58,307 bases of DNA from Ignavibacteriota bacterium (GTDB lineage Bacteria; Bacteroidota; Ignavibacteria; UBA10030; UBA6906), in the NCBI GenBank assembly GCA_003158475.1, contig PMJR01000116.1, forward strand, positions 245-58,551. Reading direction: 5' to 3'. Position 1 is the stretch's first letter. Every line of letters begins with the position of its first letter. The translations under genes were made by a program, and so were the position numbers. Below are positions 18,909 through 28,795 of the stretch, piece after piece. Under the pieces are notes generated by a model that made no database searches, was not told where the DNA came from, and worked only from the letters and a program-made list of their open reading frames with translations.

Positions 18909-19826
18909 CTACTGCCTCTCCGGATTCAGCGCTTTCACGACTTTGATCGCAATCTCCGCTCCCACACGCAGCTGCGCTTCCACCGTCGATCCACCAATGT
19001 GCGGCGACACACTGACACGCGGGTGATTGATGAGGGCCTGTTCCGCCGGAGTCGGCGGCTCGTGGGTGAAGACATCCAGACCGGCACCGCCCACCGTACC
19101 GGCATTCAGGGCCTCCAGCAGGGCGTCCTGATCGACGACTCCACCCCGCGAGCAGTTGATGATGATCACCCCTTTCTTCACCAGGGCGAGTTCCTTCCTG
19201 CCGATCGCGGGCCCCTGTGCGGGATCAAACGGGACATGCAGCGTGATGAAATCAGAGTTCGATAGGAGACGTTCTTTTGTCGTTATCTCGACGATGAAAT
19301 CCATGGGGGCGAACGGGGGATCATACGCCAGGACCGTCATCCCGAATCCGAGCGCCCGGCGCGCCACTTCCTTTCCGATGTTCCCCAGCCCGACGATGCC
19401 CACCGTCTTCCTGTAGAGCTCGATCCCAGCGGAATATTCCTTCTTCGGCCATTTCCCCCCCTTCATCTCCGCGCTGCTTGCGTACAGGAACCGGCTCACG
19501 GCAAGCATGTGACCTATCGTCAGCTCAGCCACAGAGACCGCAGAGGCAAGCGGCGTGTTGAGCACGCGGATCCCCCTTGCATCAGCCTGTTTCACGTCGA
19601 TGTTGTCCACCCCGACTCCCCCGCGGGCGATGACTTTGAGCCTCTTGCCGGCATCGATCACCTCACGGGTCACTTTTGTCGCTGAACGGACTATGATGCA
19701 GTCATACTCACCGATGCGCGCAATGAGCTCATCGGGCTTCACGCTTTGCTGATGGACCGTGTGGCCGGCATCAGCGAGAATTTTTGCGCCTTCCGCAGAA
19801 ATACCGTCGGTGACAAGTATGTTCAT
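18909..19826 (-). CDS. serA: D-3-phosphoglycerate dehydrogenase-like, short form
   Basis: This 305-residue protein begins MNILVTDGISAEGAKILADAGH, close to SerA N-termini. It carries the NAD-binding GIVGLGNIG, RARGGVGVDNID-type substrate residues (VIARGGVGVDNID), the catalytic Arg of NCSRGG, Glu of THEPP and His of SPHIGGST. It would oxidise 3-phosphoglycerate to phosphohydroxypyruvate in serine synthesis. It ends after the catalytic domains and lacks the ACT and ASB regulatory domains, so serine feedback of the classical type is not expected. ATG 19826 is chosen for GGAG 6 nt upstream. Another 2-hydroxyacid substrate remains possible. Confidence 0.78.
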   Translation of the reverse strand: MNILVTDGISAEGAKILADAGHTVHQQSVKPDELIARIGEYDCIIVRSATKVTREVIDAGKRLKVIARGGVGVDNIDVKQADARGIRVLNTPLASAVSVAELTIGHMLAVSRFLYASSAEMKGGKWPKKEYSAGIELYRKTVGIVGLGNIGKEVARRALGFGMTVLAYDPPFAPMDFIVEITTKERLLSNSDFITLHVPFDPAQGPAIGRKELALVKKGVIIINCSRGGVVDQDALLEALNAGTVGGAGLDVFTHEPPTPAEQALINHPRVSVSPHIGGSTVEAQLRVGAEIAIKVVKALNPERQ

Positions 19827-19898
19827 GGAATTCTCCATCGGGTTGAGGGTCTTGAAAAGCGGGCCTGCCCGCAAATGTACAAAGGGGAGCCGGGGTTG

Positions 19899-22115
19899 TC
19901 AACTACGTATTGATGCCGGATCATCATATCGCCCGGACACCACATGGAGCACCATGACGTGGCGCTCATTCAGTGTAAGCGGGACGGCCAGCATCCCGTG
20001 ATCCTGCTCAAAAGGAACGTCCGCCCCTGTGAGTAAATCCTTTACCCCCGGGATCCTGCGGTCTCCGATTGTCACCTCCAGTGTGCCGGACATGGCCCCC
20101 GATTCCGCGTTGATGACATAGAGTATCAGATCGTTCCCCGCGTCATGGACCTTCACACTCACAAACCCCGGATCAGAGGAGGCGAACCGGGCATCCGGTG
20201 TGACACCGGCTTCGCGCGCGAATTCTAGCAGGAGACGGTTCACCGGGTTGTCAGGCCGATCGTAATAGCTTGCGCCGAGCGGTACGGCGCTTAAGATCGC
20301 GGTCCCCGAGCCGTAGCTGTGCCGGATGACCGCCGGCCCATCGTCGTCGGCAAACGTCCCTATGACATCCGCCTCGGACCTCACGCGAAGCTGATCTTTG
20401 AAATACTTCCCTTGAAAATCGAGAGGAGCTCCCCCCGGTCCGCTCATCACCGTCACATTGTAGTACCCCTTATGTCCGGTCAGGTCGGGCCTCACGGCGC
20501 CGAAGAGCTCATCGAGCCCCGCACCCGGGCTGGTCTCATAGGCGAAATCCAGCTCGTCCAGCATCGCACAACGCGCGTCGGCCACAACCCAGCCCCCCTG
20601 CCGGGCGTACGCCATAAGGAGGCCGGCCATCTCTCTCCTCATGACGATCTGAAATGGAAGGTAGATGATCCGGTACGACTTCAGAGTCTCGAGATCGATA
20701 CCCCTGTCCATCCTCAGCATGTCGACCGTTATGTTCGCTTCGTAAAGCGATTTGAACACGCCGGCATTGCTCTCGTACATGAAGTGTGTGGTCGCTCTCT
20801 CCGTGGTCTGTCCGAGCGTTTTGAGCAGGCCGGTCAAATCCACGAGTATGGCGGCGCGGGCTTTTCTGAGCCGTCCCCTGTAGAGGAGCTCCCCGTGCTG
20901 CTCAGTCAGGAGACCGAGCTCCTTTACTGCTTCTCCGCGCGAGGCAAGTCCTCCGTCGACGCGGCACAGGCCCCTCCCGAGCGCCTGGCGCCCCCGCATG
21001 AAGGGGAGCCACTGCCAGTAGATCAACCCTTTGCAGTCGTTGGCCAGCGCCGTCCAGGCAAGGAGACTCACGGCATCCTTCGTGAGGTAGCCGTTCAGTG
21101 CCAGGCCGTTCTGGGTATTCGTAAAGAGTTCCGTCACTATGAATTCACGGCCGGGAGACGAGCACCTGATCGTGTTGAATGTCATGTTATGAAGCCAGAA
21201 CGGGCAGGGGGCCAGAGCGTGATCTCTTTCCCAGATGTCCGGATAGTATGATATGCCGTGTATATCATCGCGCTGGGCGATCGACCAGCTATCGACGGCA
21301 TACGCACCGAAATTGCTGAAATCTGCCCAGGGAGTCCCGACAGGATTGGCATTGACAGGGTGCACAGTGTCGTACGTCCTCAGCGAGCGGATCAGCTCTT
21401 CCAGCAGAATGCCGTTAAGTTCGCTCCGGAACATGGTCCAATCGATCTGCGGCATCGATGAGATCCAGTCCTCGGCAAGAAATGGAGAGACCTGGTCCCA
21501 CGAGGCGTATGCCTCACCCCAGGCCCGCCGCAACGCCGGCAACGAGCCGTATTTTTTCTGAAGCCAGCCCCTGAACCGGTCAATCACGTGGGGTCCGCCG
21601 GAACTGTAGTGCGGTTCGTTCCAGATGTTGTAGAAGCTCAGCGCGGGGCTCTTTCCATAGCGTTCGATCACCTCTCTGAGGTACTCAACGAGCAACGGGT
21701 AGACCCGCGGATCGGCAAAATCCACGTTATCCCGGTTGTTCCCCCTGCCGTTGTCAAGGGCGTACTGATCCCACAGTCCGTCGATCTCTTTGAATTTCCA
21801 GATAGGAAGATACGAGGCACACTGCTCCTCCTTCAGCATCACGGGAACGAATCGCAGTCCATTCTCTTCGATTTTCCGGATAACGTAATCCGTCCGCGTC
21901 CAGAGATGCCGCCGTGAGACCGGATCCCACTGGCCCATGGGGAACACCATGACATGGTTGATCCCGGACTCCTTCATCAGGGCGATGTCCCTGTCCGCCC
22001 GCGCGAAGAAATCTCCGTCAGTCTCGAACTGCTCGTGAAACGGGTCGTAGACCGTCCCGACGATGATCGTGCGGGGCGTGCGGGAGAAGGAGTGCGCAAG
22101 AAGTTCCGTTACCAT
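19899..22115 (-). CDS. GH42-like beta-galactosidase (cytoplasmic)
   Basis: This 738-residue glycoside hydrolase has no signal peptide. The N-terminal (beta/alpha)8 part contains FYNIWNEPHYSSGG, with the NEP acid/base Glu, and further on REFIVTELFTNTQNG, where the Glu is the likely nucleophile. A GATase-like middle domain (YRIIYLPFQIVMRREMAGLLMAYARQGGWVVADARCA) and a C-terminal beta domain follow, the usual GH42 A-B-C layout. The family cleaves terminal beta-galactosides, and some members act on other beta-glycosides or arabinosides. It lies 8 bp after the GH3 gene and is the last enzyme of the sugar locus, so it probably processes imported oligosaccharides. Confidence 0.75.
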   Translation of the reverse strand: MVTELLAHSFSRTPRTIIVGTVYDPFHEQFETDGDFFARADRDIALMKESGINHVMVFPMGQWDPVSRRHLWTRTDYVIRKIEENGLRFVPVMLKEEQCASYLPIWKFKEIDGLWDQYALDNGRGNNRDNVDFADPRVYPLLVEYLREVIERYGKSPALSFYNIWNEPHYSSGGPHVIDRFRGWLQKKYGSLPALRRAWGEAYASWDQVSPFLAEDWISSMPQIDWTMFRSELNGILLEELIRSLRTYDTVHPVNANPVGTPWADFSNFGAYAVDSWSIAQRDDIHGISYYPDIWERDHALAPCPFWLHNMTFNTIRCSSPGREFIVTELFTNTQNGLALNGYLTKDAVSLLAWTALANDCKGLIYWQWLPFMRGRQALGRGLCRVDGGLASRGEAVKELGLLTEQHGELLYRGRLRKARAAILVDLTGLLKTLGQTTERATTHFMYESNAGVFKSLYEANITVDMLRMDRGIDLETLKSYRIIYLPFQIVMRREMAGLLMAYARQGGWVVADARCAMLDELDFAYETSPGAGLDELFGAVRPDLTGHKGYYNVTVMSGPGGAPLDFQGKYFKDQLRVRSEADVIGTFADDDGPAVIRHSYGSGTAILSAVPLGASYYDRPDNPVNRLLLEFAREAGVTPDARFASSDPGFVSVKVHDAGNDLILYVINAESGAMSGTLEVTIGDRRIPGVKDLLTGADVPFEQDHGMLAVPLTLNERHVMVLHVVSGRYDDPASIRS

Positions 22116-22123
22116 GAATCGTT

Positions 22124-24619
22124 CTATTTGATTTCGGTCGTTGCGCGGGAACGGATATCGCGCGACGAACTCCCCGCAAGAATCTCGAACGCTCCCGGTG
22201 CCACGGTCCAGCGTCCCGCCGCGACATCGAAGAACGCAAAAGACGATTCATCGAGTGTAAGGAGGACGGTCTTTTTCTCCCCCGGTGCAAGCGACACCTT
22301 TGCAAACGCCTTCAGTTCCGCGGGGGGACGGGGTACGGGTGCGTGCCGGTCGCTGACATAGATCTGCACGACTTCCGCGCCGGGACGATTCCCCGTGTTT
22401 GTCAATTCAAGACTGACCTCGCGGGCGTAGTGTGAGGATCCGGGAGGCGCCGAGACCGTCAGTTGTCCGTATGAGAACTGCGTGTACGACAACCCGTGGC
22501 CGAACGGGAAGAGGACCTCCTTCTTCTCCCTGTCGTAGAACCGGTATCCGACGAATATTCCCTCCGTATATTCCGTTTTCCCTTCCCGGCCAGGATACGA
22601 GGCGAGTGCCGGAGTGTCTTCCCATGCCCTGAGGAACGTGACGGGGAGTTTTCCCGAGGGGTTGACGTCTCCGAAGAGCACGTCGGCAAGGGCGTTCCCC
22701 TCTTCCTGGCCTCCGAACCAGGCCTGGACGATCCCGGCGACCCGGTCGACCCACGGCATCAGTACAGGCGCCCCCGAGGTGATCACCACGACGGTGCGGG
22801 GGTTCGCCTTTGCGACCGCTTCCACGAGTTCGTCCTGCCCCGTGGGAAGTGCAACGGACGTTCGGTCGACCCCTTCCGTCTCGATCTCACTCGAATTCCC
22901 CACGCAGACTATTGCCAGGTCGGATTTCCTCGCGAGTTCCACCGCTGCGGCCGTGAGGTCGTTGTGCAGCGGGAGCCATCCGAGCTGGACGAGCGCACCC
23001 CCCTCGCCCTGATAGTATTCGAGCTTCACGGGAACTTCTTTTCCTTTTTCGAGCCTGATCCGCTTTCCTATTGTGAGCCCCGCGTGGTCCCCCCAGTTGT
23101 CGATGAGGAGATTGCCGTTGACGTACAGCCGGGATCCGTCGTCACTCCTTATGCTCAGCTCAAAATCCCCGGTCTCCGGGGGGATGATCGATCCCGTCCA
23201 GCGGACTGAAAAATGTTCCTTCGGAAGACCTTTCGCCGGTGCGTCCCCTCCCCAGTCAAAGTTGACCTCCCTGTCGATCCGGGTCAACGCGGGGATCCCC
23301 CGGAACTCCTGGTTGTCGAAATACTCTCCAAGCAAGCCGGTCATCCCTTCCGCGGCAGAAGGGGGGCGGAGCGATGTGGATTCCACGGTGAGCAGCTCTC
23401 CGGCCATTTGACTGCCGGGGGCATACTGTACCGCGATCTTTCCGGCGGCCTTCGCGGTGATCCCCTCGAGCGGGCTCACGCCATAGAACGCCGTGACCAA
23501 TGCGCTCCCTCCTCCCCCGGTCCTCGCGACCGCGGCGTTGGGACCTACGACTGCTATGGAACGCACGCGTGACGGATCGACGGGAAGCAGACCGGTCCGG
23601 TTCTTCAGGAGCACGATGCCGGCGGATTCAACCGTACGGGCGAGCGAGCGGTGTCCGGGGGAGTTGACGACGCTACTCTCCGGAGCGTGGTGCGGCTCGA
23701 AAAGCCCTGCCATGTACATCACCCGGAGCATGCGGGTGATCTTTTCGTCGATGACGGATTCACTCACCCCGCCGTTCTTCAGCTGGGGGAGGAGGAGACT
23801 CTCGTTGAGAAAATCACCCCGCGGCATCTCAATATCAAGCCCCGCATTGGCCGTCGGGGCAGTGCTGTGCACGGCCCCCCAGTCCGATACGACGAACCCC
23901 TTGAAGCCCCATTCCTTCTTCAGTATGTCGGTCAACAGGTACCTGTTCTCGCTGCACCAGTACCCGTTCAGCTTGTTGTAGGCCGACATGACCGACAGCG
24001 TCCCTCCCTCCTGGACCGCCGCCCTGAACGCGGGAAGGTAGATCTCCCTCAGTGTCCGTTCATCCACCTTCTCGTCGATCGTCATCCGTTGAAACTCCTG
24101 GTTGTTGGCGGCAAAATGCTTGGCGCAGGCGATGACATGTTGCGACTGGACTCCCCTGATGTACTCGACCGCCATCCGCGACATGAGATACGGGTCCTCA
24201 CCGAAGCTCTCAAAGCTCCTCCCCCCCACAGGAACCCTGTTGATATTGATGCAGGGACCCAGGAGCATGTTCCGTCCTTTCGCTCTCGCCTCGAGGCCGA
24301 GCGCCTCGCCGACCCGGCGAATGAGCGGGGGATCCCATGTCGCCGCCATCGCAATGCCGGCGGGAAACGCGGTCGACTGCTCCCAGCGGACCCCGACAGG
24401 TCCGTCGGTCATGCTCAGCGACGGAATGCCGAGCCGGGGGAGAGGCTTCGAATCGAACCCTGTCCCGCCGAGCATGGAGATTTTTTCTTCGAGCGTCATC
24501 TTTTTCAGCAGCGTCCTGACATTCTCCTCGATATCCCCCTGAGCGCGGGCAGTCCCCGTGAGTGAGGTCATGGCGAGACCAATGACAAGCATTGTTGAGA
24601 ACCGTTTGTATCGTTCCAT
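22124..24619 (-). CDS. Secreted GH3 beta-glucosidase with PA14 insert
   Basis: This 831-residue enzyme has a signal peptide (STMLVIGLAMTSLTGTARAQG). The GH3 N-terminal barrel shows KHFAANNQE and FKGFVVSDWGA, the latter with the nucleophile Asp. A PA14 domain (GLLGEYFDNQEFRG ... GSRLYVNGNLLIDNWGDH ... LEYYQGEG) is inserted in the second domain at about residues 415-550, and a fibronectin-III-like domain closes the protein. PA14-bearing GH3 enzymes remove terminal beta-glucosyl residues, with PA14 shaping chain-length preference. GAGG lies 8 nt before ATG 24619, which begins 10 bp after the ROK kinase stop. Location is periplasm or cell surface. Confidence 0.9.
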   Translation of the reverse strand: MERYKRFSTMLVIGLAMTSLTGTARAQGDIEENVRTLLKKMTLEEKISMLGGTGFDSKPLPRLGIPSLSMTDGPVGVRWEQSTAFPAGIAMAATWDPPLIRRVGEALGLEARAKGRNMLLGPCININRVPVGGRSFESFGEDPYLMSRMAVEYIRGVQSQHVIACAKHFAANNQEFQRMTIDEKVDERTLREIYLPAFRAAVQEGGTLSVMSAYNKLNGYWCSENRYLLTDILKKEWGFKGFVVSDWGAVHSTAPTANAGLDIEMPRGDFLNESLLLPQLKNGGVSESVIDEKITRMLRVMYMAGLFEPHHAPESSVVNSPGHRSLARTVESAGIVLLKNRTGLLPVDPSRVRSIAVVGPNAAVARTGGGGSALVTAFYGVSPLEGITAKAAGKIAVQYAPGSQMAGELLTVESTSLRPPSAAEGMTGLLGEYFDNQEFRGIPALTRIDREVNFDWGGDAPAKGLPKEHFSVRWTGSIIPPETGDFELSIRSDDGSRLYVNGNLLIDNWGDHAGLTIGKRIRLEKGKEVPVKLEYYQGEGGALVQLGWLPLHNDLTAAAVELARKSDLAIVCVGNSSEIETEGVDRTSVALPTGQDELVEAVAKANPRTVVVITSGAPVLMPWVDRVAGIVQAWFGGQEEGNALADVLFGDVNPSGKLPVTFLRAWEDTPALASYPGREGKTEYTEGIFVGYRFYDREKKEVLFPFGHGLSYTQFSYGQLTVSAPPGSSHYAREVSLELTNTGNRPGAEVVQIYVSDRHAPVPRPPAELKAFAKVSLAPGEKKTVLLTLDESSFAFFDVAAGRWTVAPGAFEILAGSSSRDIRSRATTEIK

Positions 24620-24629
24620 TGCATGTGCC

Positions 24630-25607
24630 TCATTGTTTTCTTTGTTTGAGAATTTCATTCCATATCAATGCGCTCGCTCCGAGGACGGCGGCGTCCCCCT
24701 CCTTCAGTCCCGACGGGAGCAGCTTCACCTTGTTTCTGAATATCGGGAGGAGGTATTCTTCGAGAGCCCGTTTCGTCGGATCGAATATGAGCGCTCCGGC
24801 CGAGGCCAGGCCGCCGAACAGGATGATGGCCTCGGGACTCAGGTGGGCGACGGAGTCCGACAACTTCATGCCGAGTATCCGCCCCGTGAACTCGAACGCC
24901 TCTTTCGCGATGCCGTCGCCCCGTCCTGCCGCATCGGCGATCATCTTTGAGGTGAGGTCGCGCGGGGCGATCGCACGAAGCTCGCTCTCCGTGCGGCGGC
25001 GGGAGAGGAGCTCGCCGACCGTCCGGCAGATCCCCGTGGCCGAGGCGTATGTCTCGAGATGCCCCCGTCCTCCGCAGCCGCATTCCCGTCCCTGCGGGTC
25101 GACAATCGTGTGTCCTATCTCACCGGCGAACCCGTCGGCTCCGTAGACCAGGTCTCCTCCCGCAACGATGCCGCTGCCGAGCCCCGTCCCGAGCGTGATC
25201 ACAACGAAGTTCTTCATCCCTTTTGCAGCGCCGTAGAGCATCTCGCCGAGCGCAGCGGCATTGGCGTCGTTGGTGACCGCGACGGGGAGGTCATAGTATT
25301 TCCTGACGAGCGCGGCGACGTCCACAACCCCCTTCCAATTCAGGTTGGGGGGGTTCTCGACAGTCCCCCGGTAGAAGTTGGCATTAGGGGCACCGATGCC
25401 GATTCCCTTCAACGTGTATTTCCCCGTCAGCGGGCGGCACATTTCCTCGACCTTCTCATGGAGTCGGGCGATCAGGTTTTCCGCAGGCTCGTGGGCGTTC
25501 GTGGGGATGGACATCTCCGTGATCCCCTTCCCCTCCCGGTCAACGAGGCCGAATTTGGTATTCGTACCGCCGATATCGACTCCTAACGTCACATCAATCA
25601 TTGCCAT
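24630..25607 (-). CDS. ROK-family glucokinase
   Basis: This 325-residue cytoplasmic sugar kinase has the ATP-binding VDIGGTNTKFGLVD, the catalytic VTNDANAAALGE with its Asp, the glucose-binding TLGTGLGSGIV and the zinc motif GRECGCGGRGHLE, with His replacing the third Cys as in many ROK glucokinases. It would phosphorylate glucose released by the surrounding beta-glucosidases to glucose 6-phosphate. AGGA lies 7 nt before ATG 25607. It sits between two GH3 genes in the same direction. Confidence 0.88.
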   Translation of the reverse strand: MAMIDVTLGVDIGGTNTKFGLVDREGKGITEMSIPTNAHEPAENLIARLHEKVEEMCRPLTGKYTLKGIGIGAPNANFYRGTVENPPNLNWKGVVDVAALVRKYYDLPVAVTNDANAAALGEMLYGAAKGMKNFVVITLGTGLGSGIVAGGDLVYGADGFAGEIGHTIVDPQGRECGCGGRGHLETYASATGICRTVGELLSRRRTESELRAIAPRDLTSKMIADAAGRGDGIAKEAFEFTGRILGMKLSDSVAHLSPEAIILFGGLASAGALIFDPTKRALEEYLLPIFRNKVKLLPSGLKEGDAAVLGASALIWNEILKQRKQ

Positions 25608-25643
25608 GGTTTCATCCTGTCTTTTGCTGGTTTTCCCATCCCC

Positions 25644-27887
25644 TCATCTCTCCCTCACCTTGAAGTGTCCTTCCGTCACGTCGCGGGAGTTCGTGCCGAC
25701 ATACACCGTGAACGTCCCCGGTTCCACCACGCGCCTCATCGAGTCGTCATACATCAGGAGGTCCCGGGCCGGGAGTGAAAATTCCACGCGCCGCGACTCT
25801 CCCGGTGCGAGAATGATCCTCTGAAACCCTTTCAACTCCCTGACCGGACGCGTGACGCTCCCGACATCCTGACGCACGTAAAGCTGCACGACTTCCTCCC
25901 CGCGCCTGGTCCCGGTGTTTTTCACGCGCACGTCGACAGCGACTGTGCCGGCAGTGTCAATCACCTCCGGGGAGAGAGTCACGCTGCCGTAGTCAAACGT
26001 CGTGTAGCTGAGTCCATAACCAAACGGAAAGAGGGGGGAGCTCGGGAGGTCGCTGTACCGGGAGGTGAATTTCGACGTGTCCACCGGTGGCCGGCCTGTG
26101 TTCTTGTGGTTATAATAAAACGGCACCTGCCCCACTGTCCGCAGGAATGTCAAGGGGAGCTTCCCTGACGGATTATAGTCCCCGAAGAGGAGGTCCGCGA
26201 TGGCATTCCCTGTCTGGACGCCGAGAAACCACGTTTCCATTATCGCCGGGATGTGCGCCTCCGCCCAGGCGATCGACAGGGGGCGCCCGTTCATGAGCAC
26301 GAGCACGACCGGCTTCCCTGTCGATGCAACAGCTTCCACCAGGGCATTCTGGATCCCCGGAAGATCCAGCGTCGACCGGCTTGCAGCCTCTCCGCTCATC
26401 GCGCTTGACTCCCCGACGGCGAGGACCACCGCATCCGCATCATTCGCCGCTTCCACGGCGAGAGCTATTCCACTCCTGTCGGCCCCCTCTATTGTGCAGC
26501 CTCTCGCATAGAGAAGACGTGTGGAGGAGGGGACGGCGTTGCGGATCCCCTCAAGGAGCGTAACGACATCCTCCGGCCGGCCGAGAGCGTCCCACGGCCC
26601 CAGGGGGTCGGCCCTGTCATCCGCCAGGGGTCCTATCACCGCGACAGACCTGATATTCTTTGAAAGCGGGAGGAGACCCCCCGCATTCTTCAGGAGCACG
26701 ATTGATCTCCTCCCGGCGTCACGTGCCCGCGCAATATTATCAGGACTGAGAATCGTCGATCGTTCCAGCTCCAGACTTGAATGCCGGTAGGGGTCATCGA
26801 AGAGGCCGAGTGCGAATTTGACGCGGAGGAGACGACGCACACCCTCATCCAGCAGGGGCGAAGTGACCTTCCCCTCCCGGAGGAGCCGGGGGAGGAAGAG
26901 ACGGTACGCGCCCGACTCCATATCGGCGTCCGTTCCCGCATTGAATGCCAGTGCAGCCGCCGCCAGGGTATCGCGGGCGACACCGTGAGGGATCAGCTCC
27001 GTGATTGCCATCCAGTCGGAGACAACGAAACCGCGAAACCCCCATTCATTTCTCAGGATGCCGGTGAGGAGCGCATGATTCCCCGTGGCCGGCACACCTC
27101 CGATTTCATTGAACGAACTCATCACCGTGAGCGCCCCTGCATCCACGGCGGCTTTATAGGGGGGGAGATACACTTCACGCAGCGTCCGTTCGGACATGTC
27201 CACGGTGTTGTAATCCCTCCCCCCTTCGGCCCCGCCATAGGCGGCAAAGTGCTTTGCACATGCGGCGATCGAGACATAGGAGGCGGGATCGCCTCCCTGG
27301 AATCCCCGCACACGGGCGGCGGCCATGAGCGAACCGAGAAGAGGATCCTCTCCCGATCCCTCGGCAATCCGGCCCCACCGGGGATCACGCGCGATATCCA
27401 CCATGGGGGCGAATGTCCAGTTGACACCGGAGGCGGCCGCCTCGGCGGCTGCCACACGCGCGTCTTGTTCCACCATGGCCGTGTCCCAGCTGCTTGCCTC
27501 GGCAAGTGGTATGGGGAATGTCGTGCGGTAGCCGTGTATGACGTCGAGCCCGAAAAGGAGTGGGATCTTCAGGCGTGAGCGCTCGACTGCGATTTTCTGG
27601 GCTGCGCGCGTCGCCGTTGCCCCCCACAGGTTGAAAATACCCCCGATCCGGCCACGGGCTATCAACTCCCCCTGCTCGGCGGAGACCGAGGGTCCCGGAA
27701 GGGAGTCGCGCCCCTTTGCGGTGTACTGGACCAACTGTCCGACCTTCTCATCGATCGTCATAACCCGGATGAGGGAATCGATGAGTCTCTCCCCCCGTGC
27801 ATCACCCGGCCAGTGACGCGGCTGGGCAAAAAGGGAATGTGCGGTGAGGAGGATTATCAGAGCAGGAAAGAGCGGGGGACGCGTCAT
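25644..27887 (-). CDS. Secreted GH3 beta-glucosidase (BglX-like)
   Basis: This 747-residue enzyme has a signal peptide (PPLFPALIILLTAHSLFAQ) and the three-domain BglX plan without PA14. Motifs include AACAKHFAAYGGAEGGRDYN, FRGFVVSDWMAI with the nucleophile Asp, FPFGYGLSYTTFDYG and a terminal fibronectin-III-like domain (GTRRGEEVVQLYVR). The likely location is the periplasm, where it would release glucose from beta-gluco-oligosaccharides. AAAGG lies 5 nt before ATG 27887, preferred over an ATG 25 codons earlier that would precede the signal peptide. It follows the importer genes and precedes the ROK kinase. Confidence 0.9.
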   Translation of the reverse strand: MTRPPLFPALIILLTAHSLFAQPRHWPGDARGERLIDSLIRVMTIDEKVGQLVQYTAKGRDSLPGPSVSAEQGELIARGRIGGIFNLWGATATRAAQKIAVERSRLKIPLLFGLDVIHGYRTTFPIPLAEASSWDTAMVEQDARVAAAEAAASGVNWTFAPMVDIARDPRWGRIAEGSGEDPLLGSLMAAARVRGFQGGDPASYVSIAACAKHFAAYGGAEGGRDYNTVDMSERTLREVYLPPYKAAVDAGALTVMSSFNEIGGVPATGNHALLTGILRNEWGFRGFVVSDWMAITELIPHGVARDTLAAAALAFNAGTDADMESGAYRLFLPRLLREGKVTSPLLDEGVRRLLRVKFALGLFDDPYRHSSLELERSTILSPDNIARARDAGRRSIVLLKNAGGLLPLSKNIRSVAVIGPLADDRADPLGPWDALGRPEDVVTLLEGIRNAVPSSTRLLYARGCTIEGADRSGIALAVEAANDADAVVLAVGESSAMSGEAASRSTLDLPGIQNALVEAVASTGKPVVLVLMNGRPLSIAWAEAHIPAIMETWFLGVQTGNAIADLLFGDYNPSGKLPLTFLRTVGQVPFYYNHKNTGRPPVDTSKFTSRYSDLPSSPLFPFGYGLSYTTFDYGSVTLSPEVIDTAGTVAVDVRVKNTGTRRGEEVVQLYVRQDVGSVTRPVRELKGFQRIILAPGESRRVEFSLPARDLLMYDDSMRRVVEPGTFTVYVGTNSRDVTEGHFKVRER

Positions 27888-27976
27888 GAATACCTTTCGT
27901 TCTGGGAGGGAGGAATCAGCGCATGAGGAGTGTATTGTACGACGTTCCGCCGCAAGATTCAAGGAACTCTCCCGGC

Positions 27977-28795
27977 TTATTCCTTCAATCCTCCCGCCAT
28001 GATCCCACTGATGTAGTGCCGCTGGACGGCGGCAAAGAGTATAAGCACGGGGGCGATCGTCATGACCGACCCCGCCATCATCAGCTCGGTATCCTGCACA
28101 TGTTCCAGCGAGAGGTTCGCGAGTGCCACCGGGAGCGTATACATGGAGTCATCCGTCATGACGATGAGGGGCCAGAGAAAATCGTTCCAGGTCCCCATGA
28201 ACGTAAATATTGCGAGCGTCACGAGAATCGGTTTGCACAGGGGAAGGATGAGGGACCGGTATATCCTGAAATCACCGGCGCCGTCGATCCGTGCCGCCTC
28301 GATGAGGCTGTCGGGGATCGAGAGGGCGAACTGGCGTATCAGGAAAATGCCGAACACGCTCGCCATCCCGGGGATGATGACCCCGATATAGGAATTTATG
28401 AACCCCATCTTGTTGAGCATAAGAAAGAGGGGGAGCATCGTCACCTGCGACGGGATGACCATCGACGCGATCAGGAGCTTGAACAGGGGGTCCCTGCCGC
28501 GGAACCGGTATTTTGCGAATGCGTACCCCGCCATCGAATTGACAAAGAGAGAGATCGCCGTTACGCTCACGGCAAGAAATGCACTGTTGAAAAGGTACCG
28601 CGCAAGGTTCAGATTCGTAAACAACCTCGTGTAATGCGCAAACGTTATGCGCGCGGGGAGGAAGGGGGGCGGGAAAGCGCTCGCATCCCCGGTGGGCATC
28701 AGCGAGGCGGAGACCATCCACAGGAGCGGGGCGAGCGTCAGCACGGCCACGAGGCCGAGGAGAATGTACAGGAAGACAGTCCCCAAGCCCTTCAT
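27977..28795 (-). CDS. Carbohydrate ABC importer permease (MalG/UgpE type)
   Basis: This 272-residue inner-membrane permease of the CUT1 class has about six helices. The EAA loop ALSIPDSLIEAARIDGAGDFRIYRSLILPLCKPIL is the coupling site for the ATPase, and the WNDFLWPL segment is typical of MalG-type subunits. The start at 28795 overlaps the upstream permease stop (ATGA), giving translational coupling. With the second permease and the binding protein it forms the membrane part of a sugar importer. No ATPase gene is present in the locus. Confidence 0.9.
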   Translation of the reverse strand: MKGLGTVFLYILLGLVAVLTLAPLLWMVSASLMPTGDASAFPPPFLPARITFAHYTRLFTNLNLARYLFNSAFLAVSVTAISLFVNSMAGYAFAKYRFRGRDPLFKLLIASMVIPSQVTMLPLFLMLNKMGFINSYIGVIIPGMASVFGIFLIRQFALSIPDSLIEAARIDGAGDFRIYRSLILPLCKPILVTLAIFTFMGTWNDFLWPLIVMTDDSMYTLPVALANLSLEHVQDTELMMAGSVMTIAPVLILFAAVQRHYISGIMAGGLKE

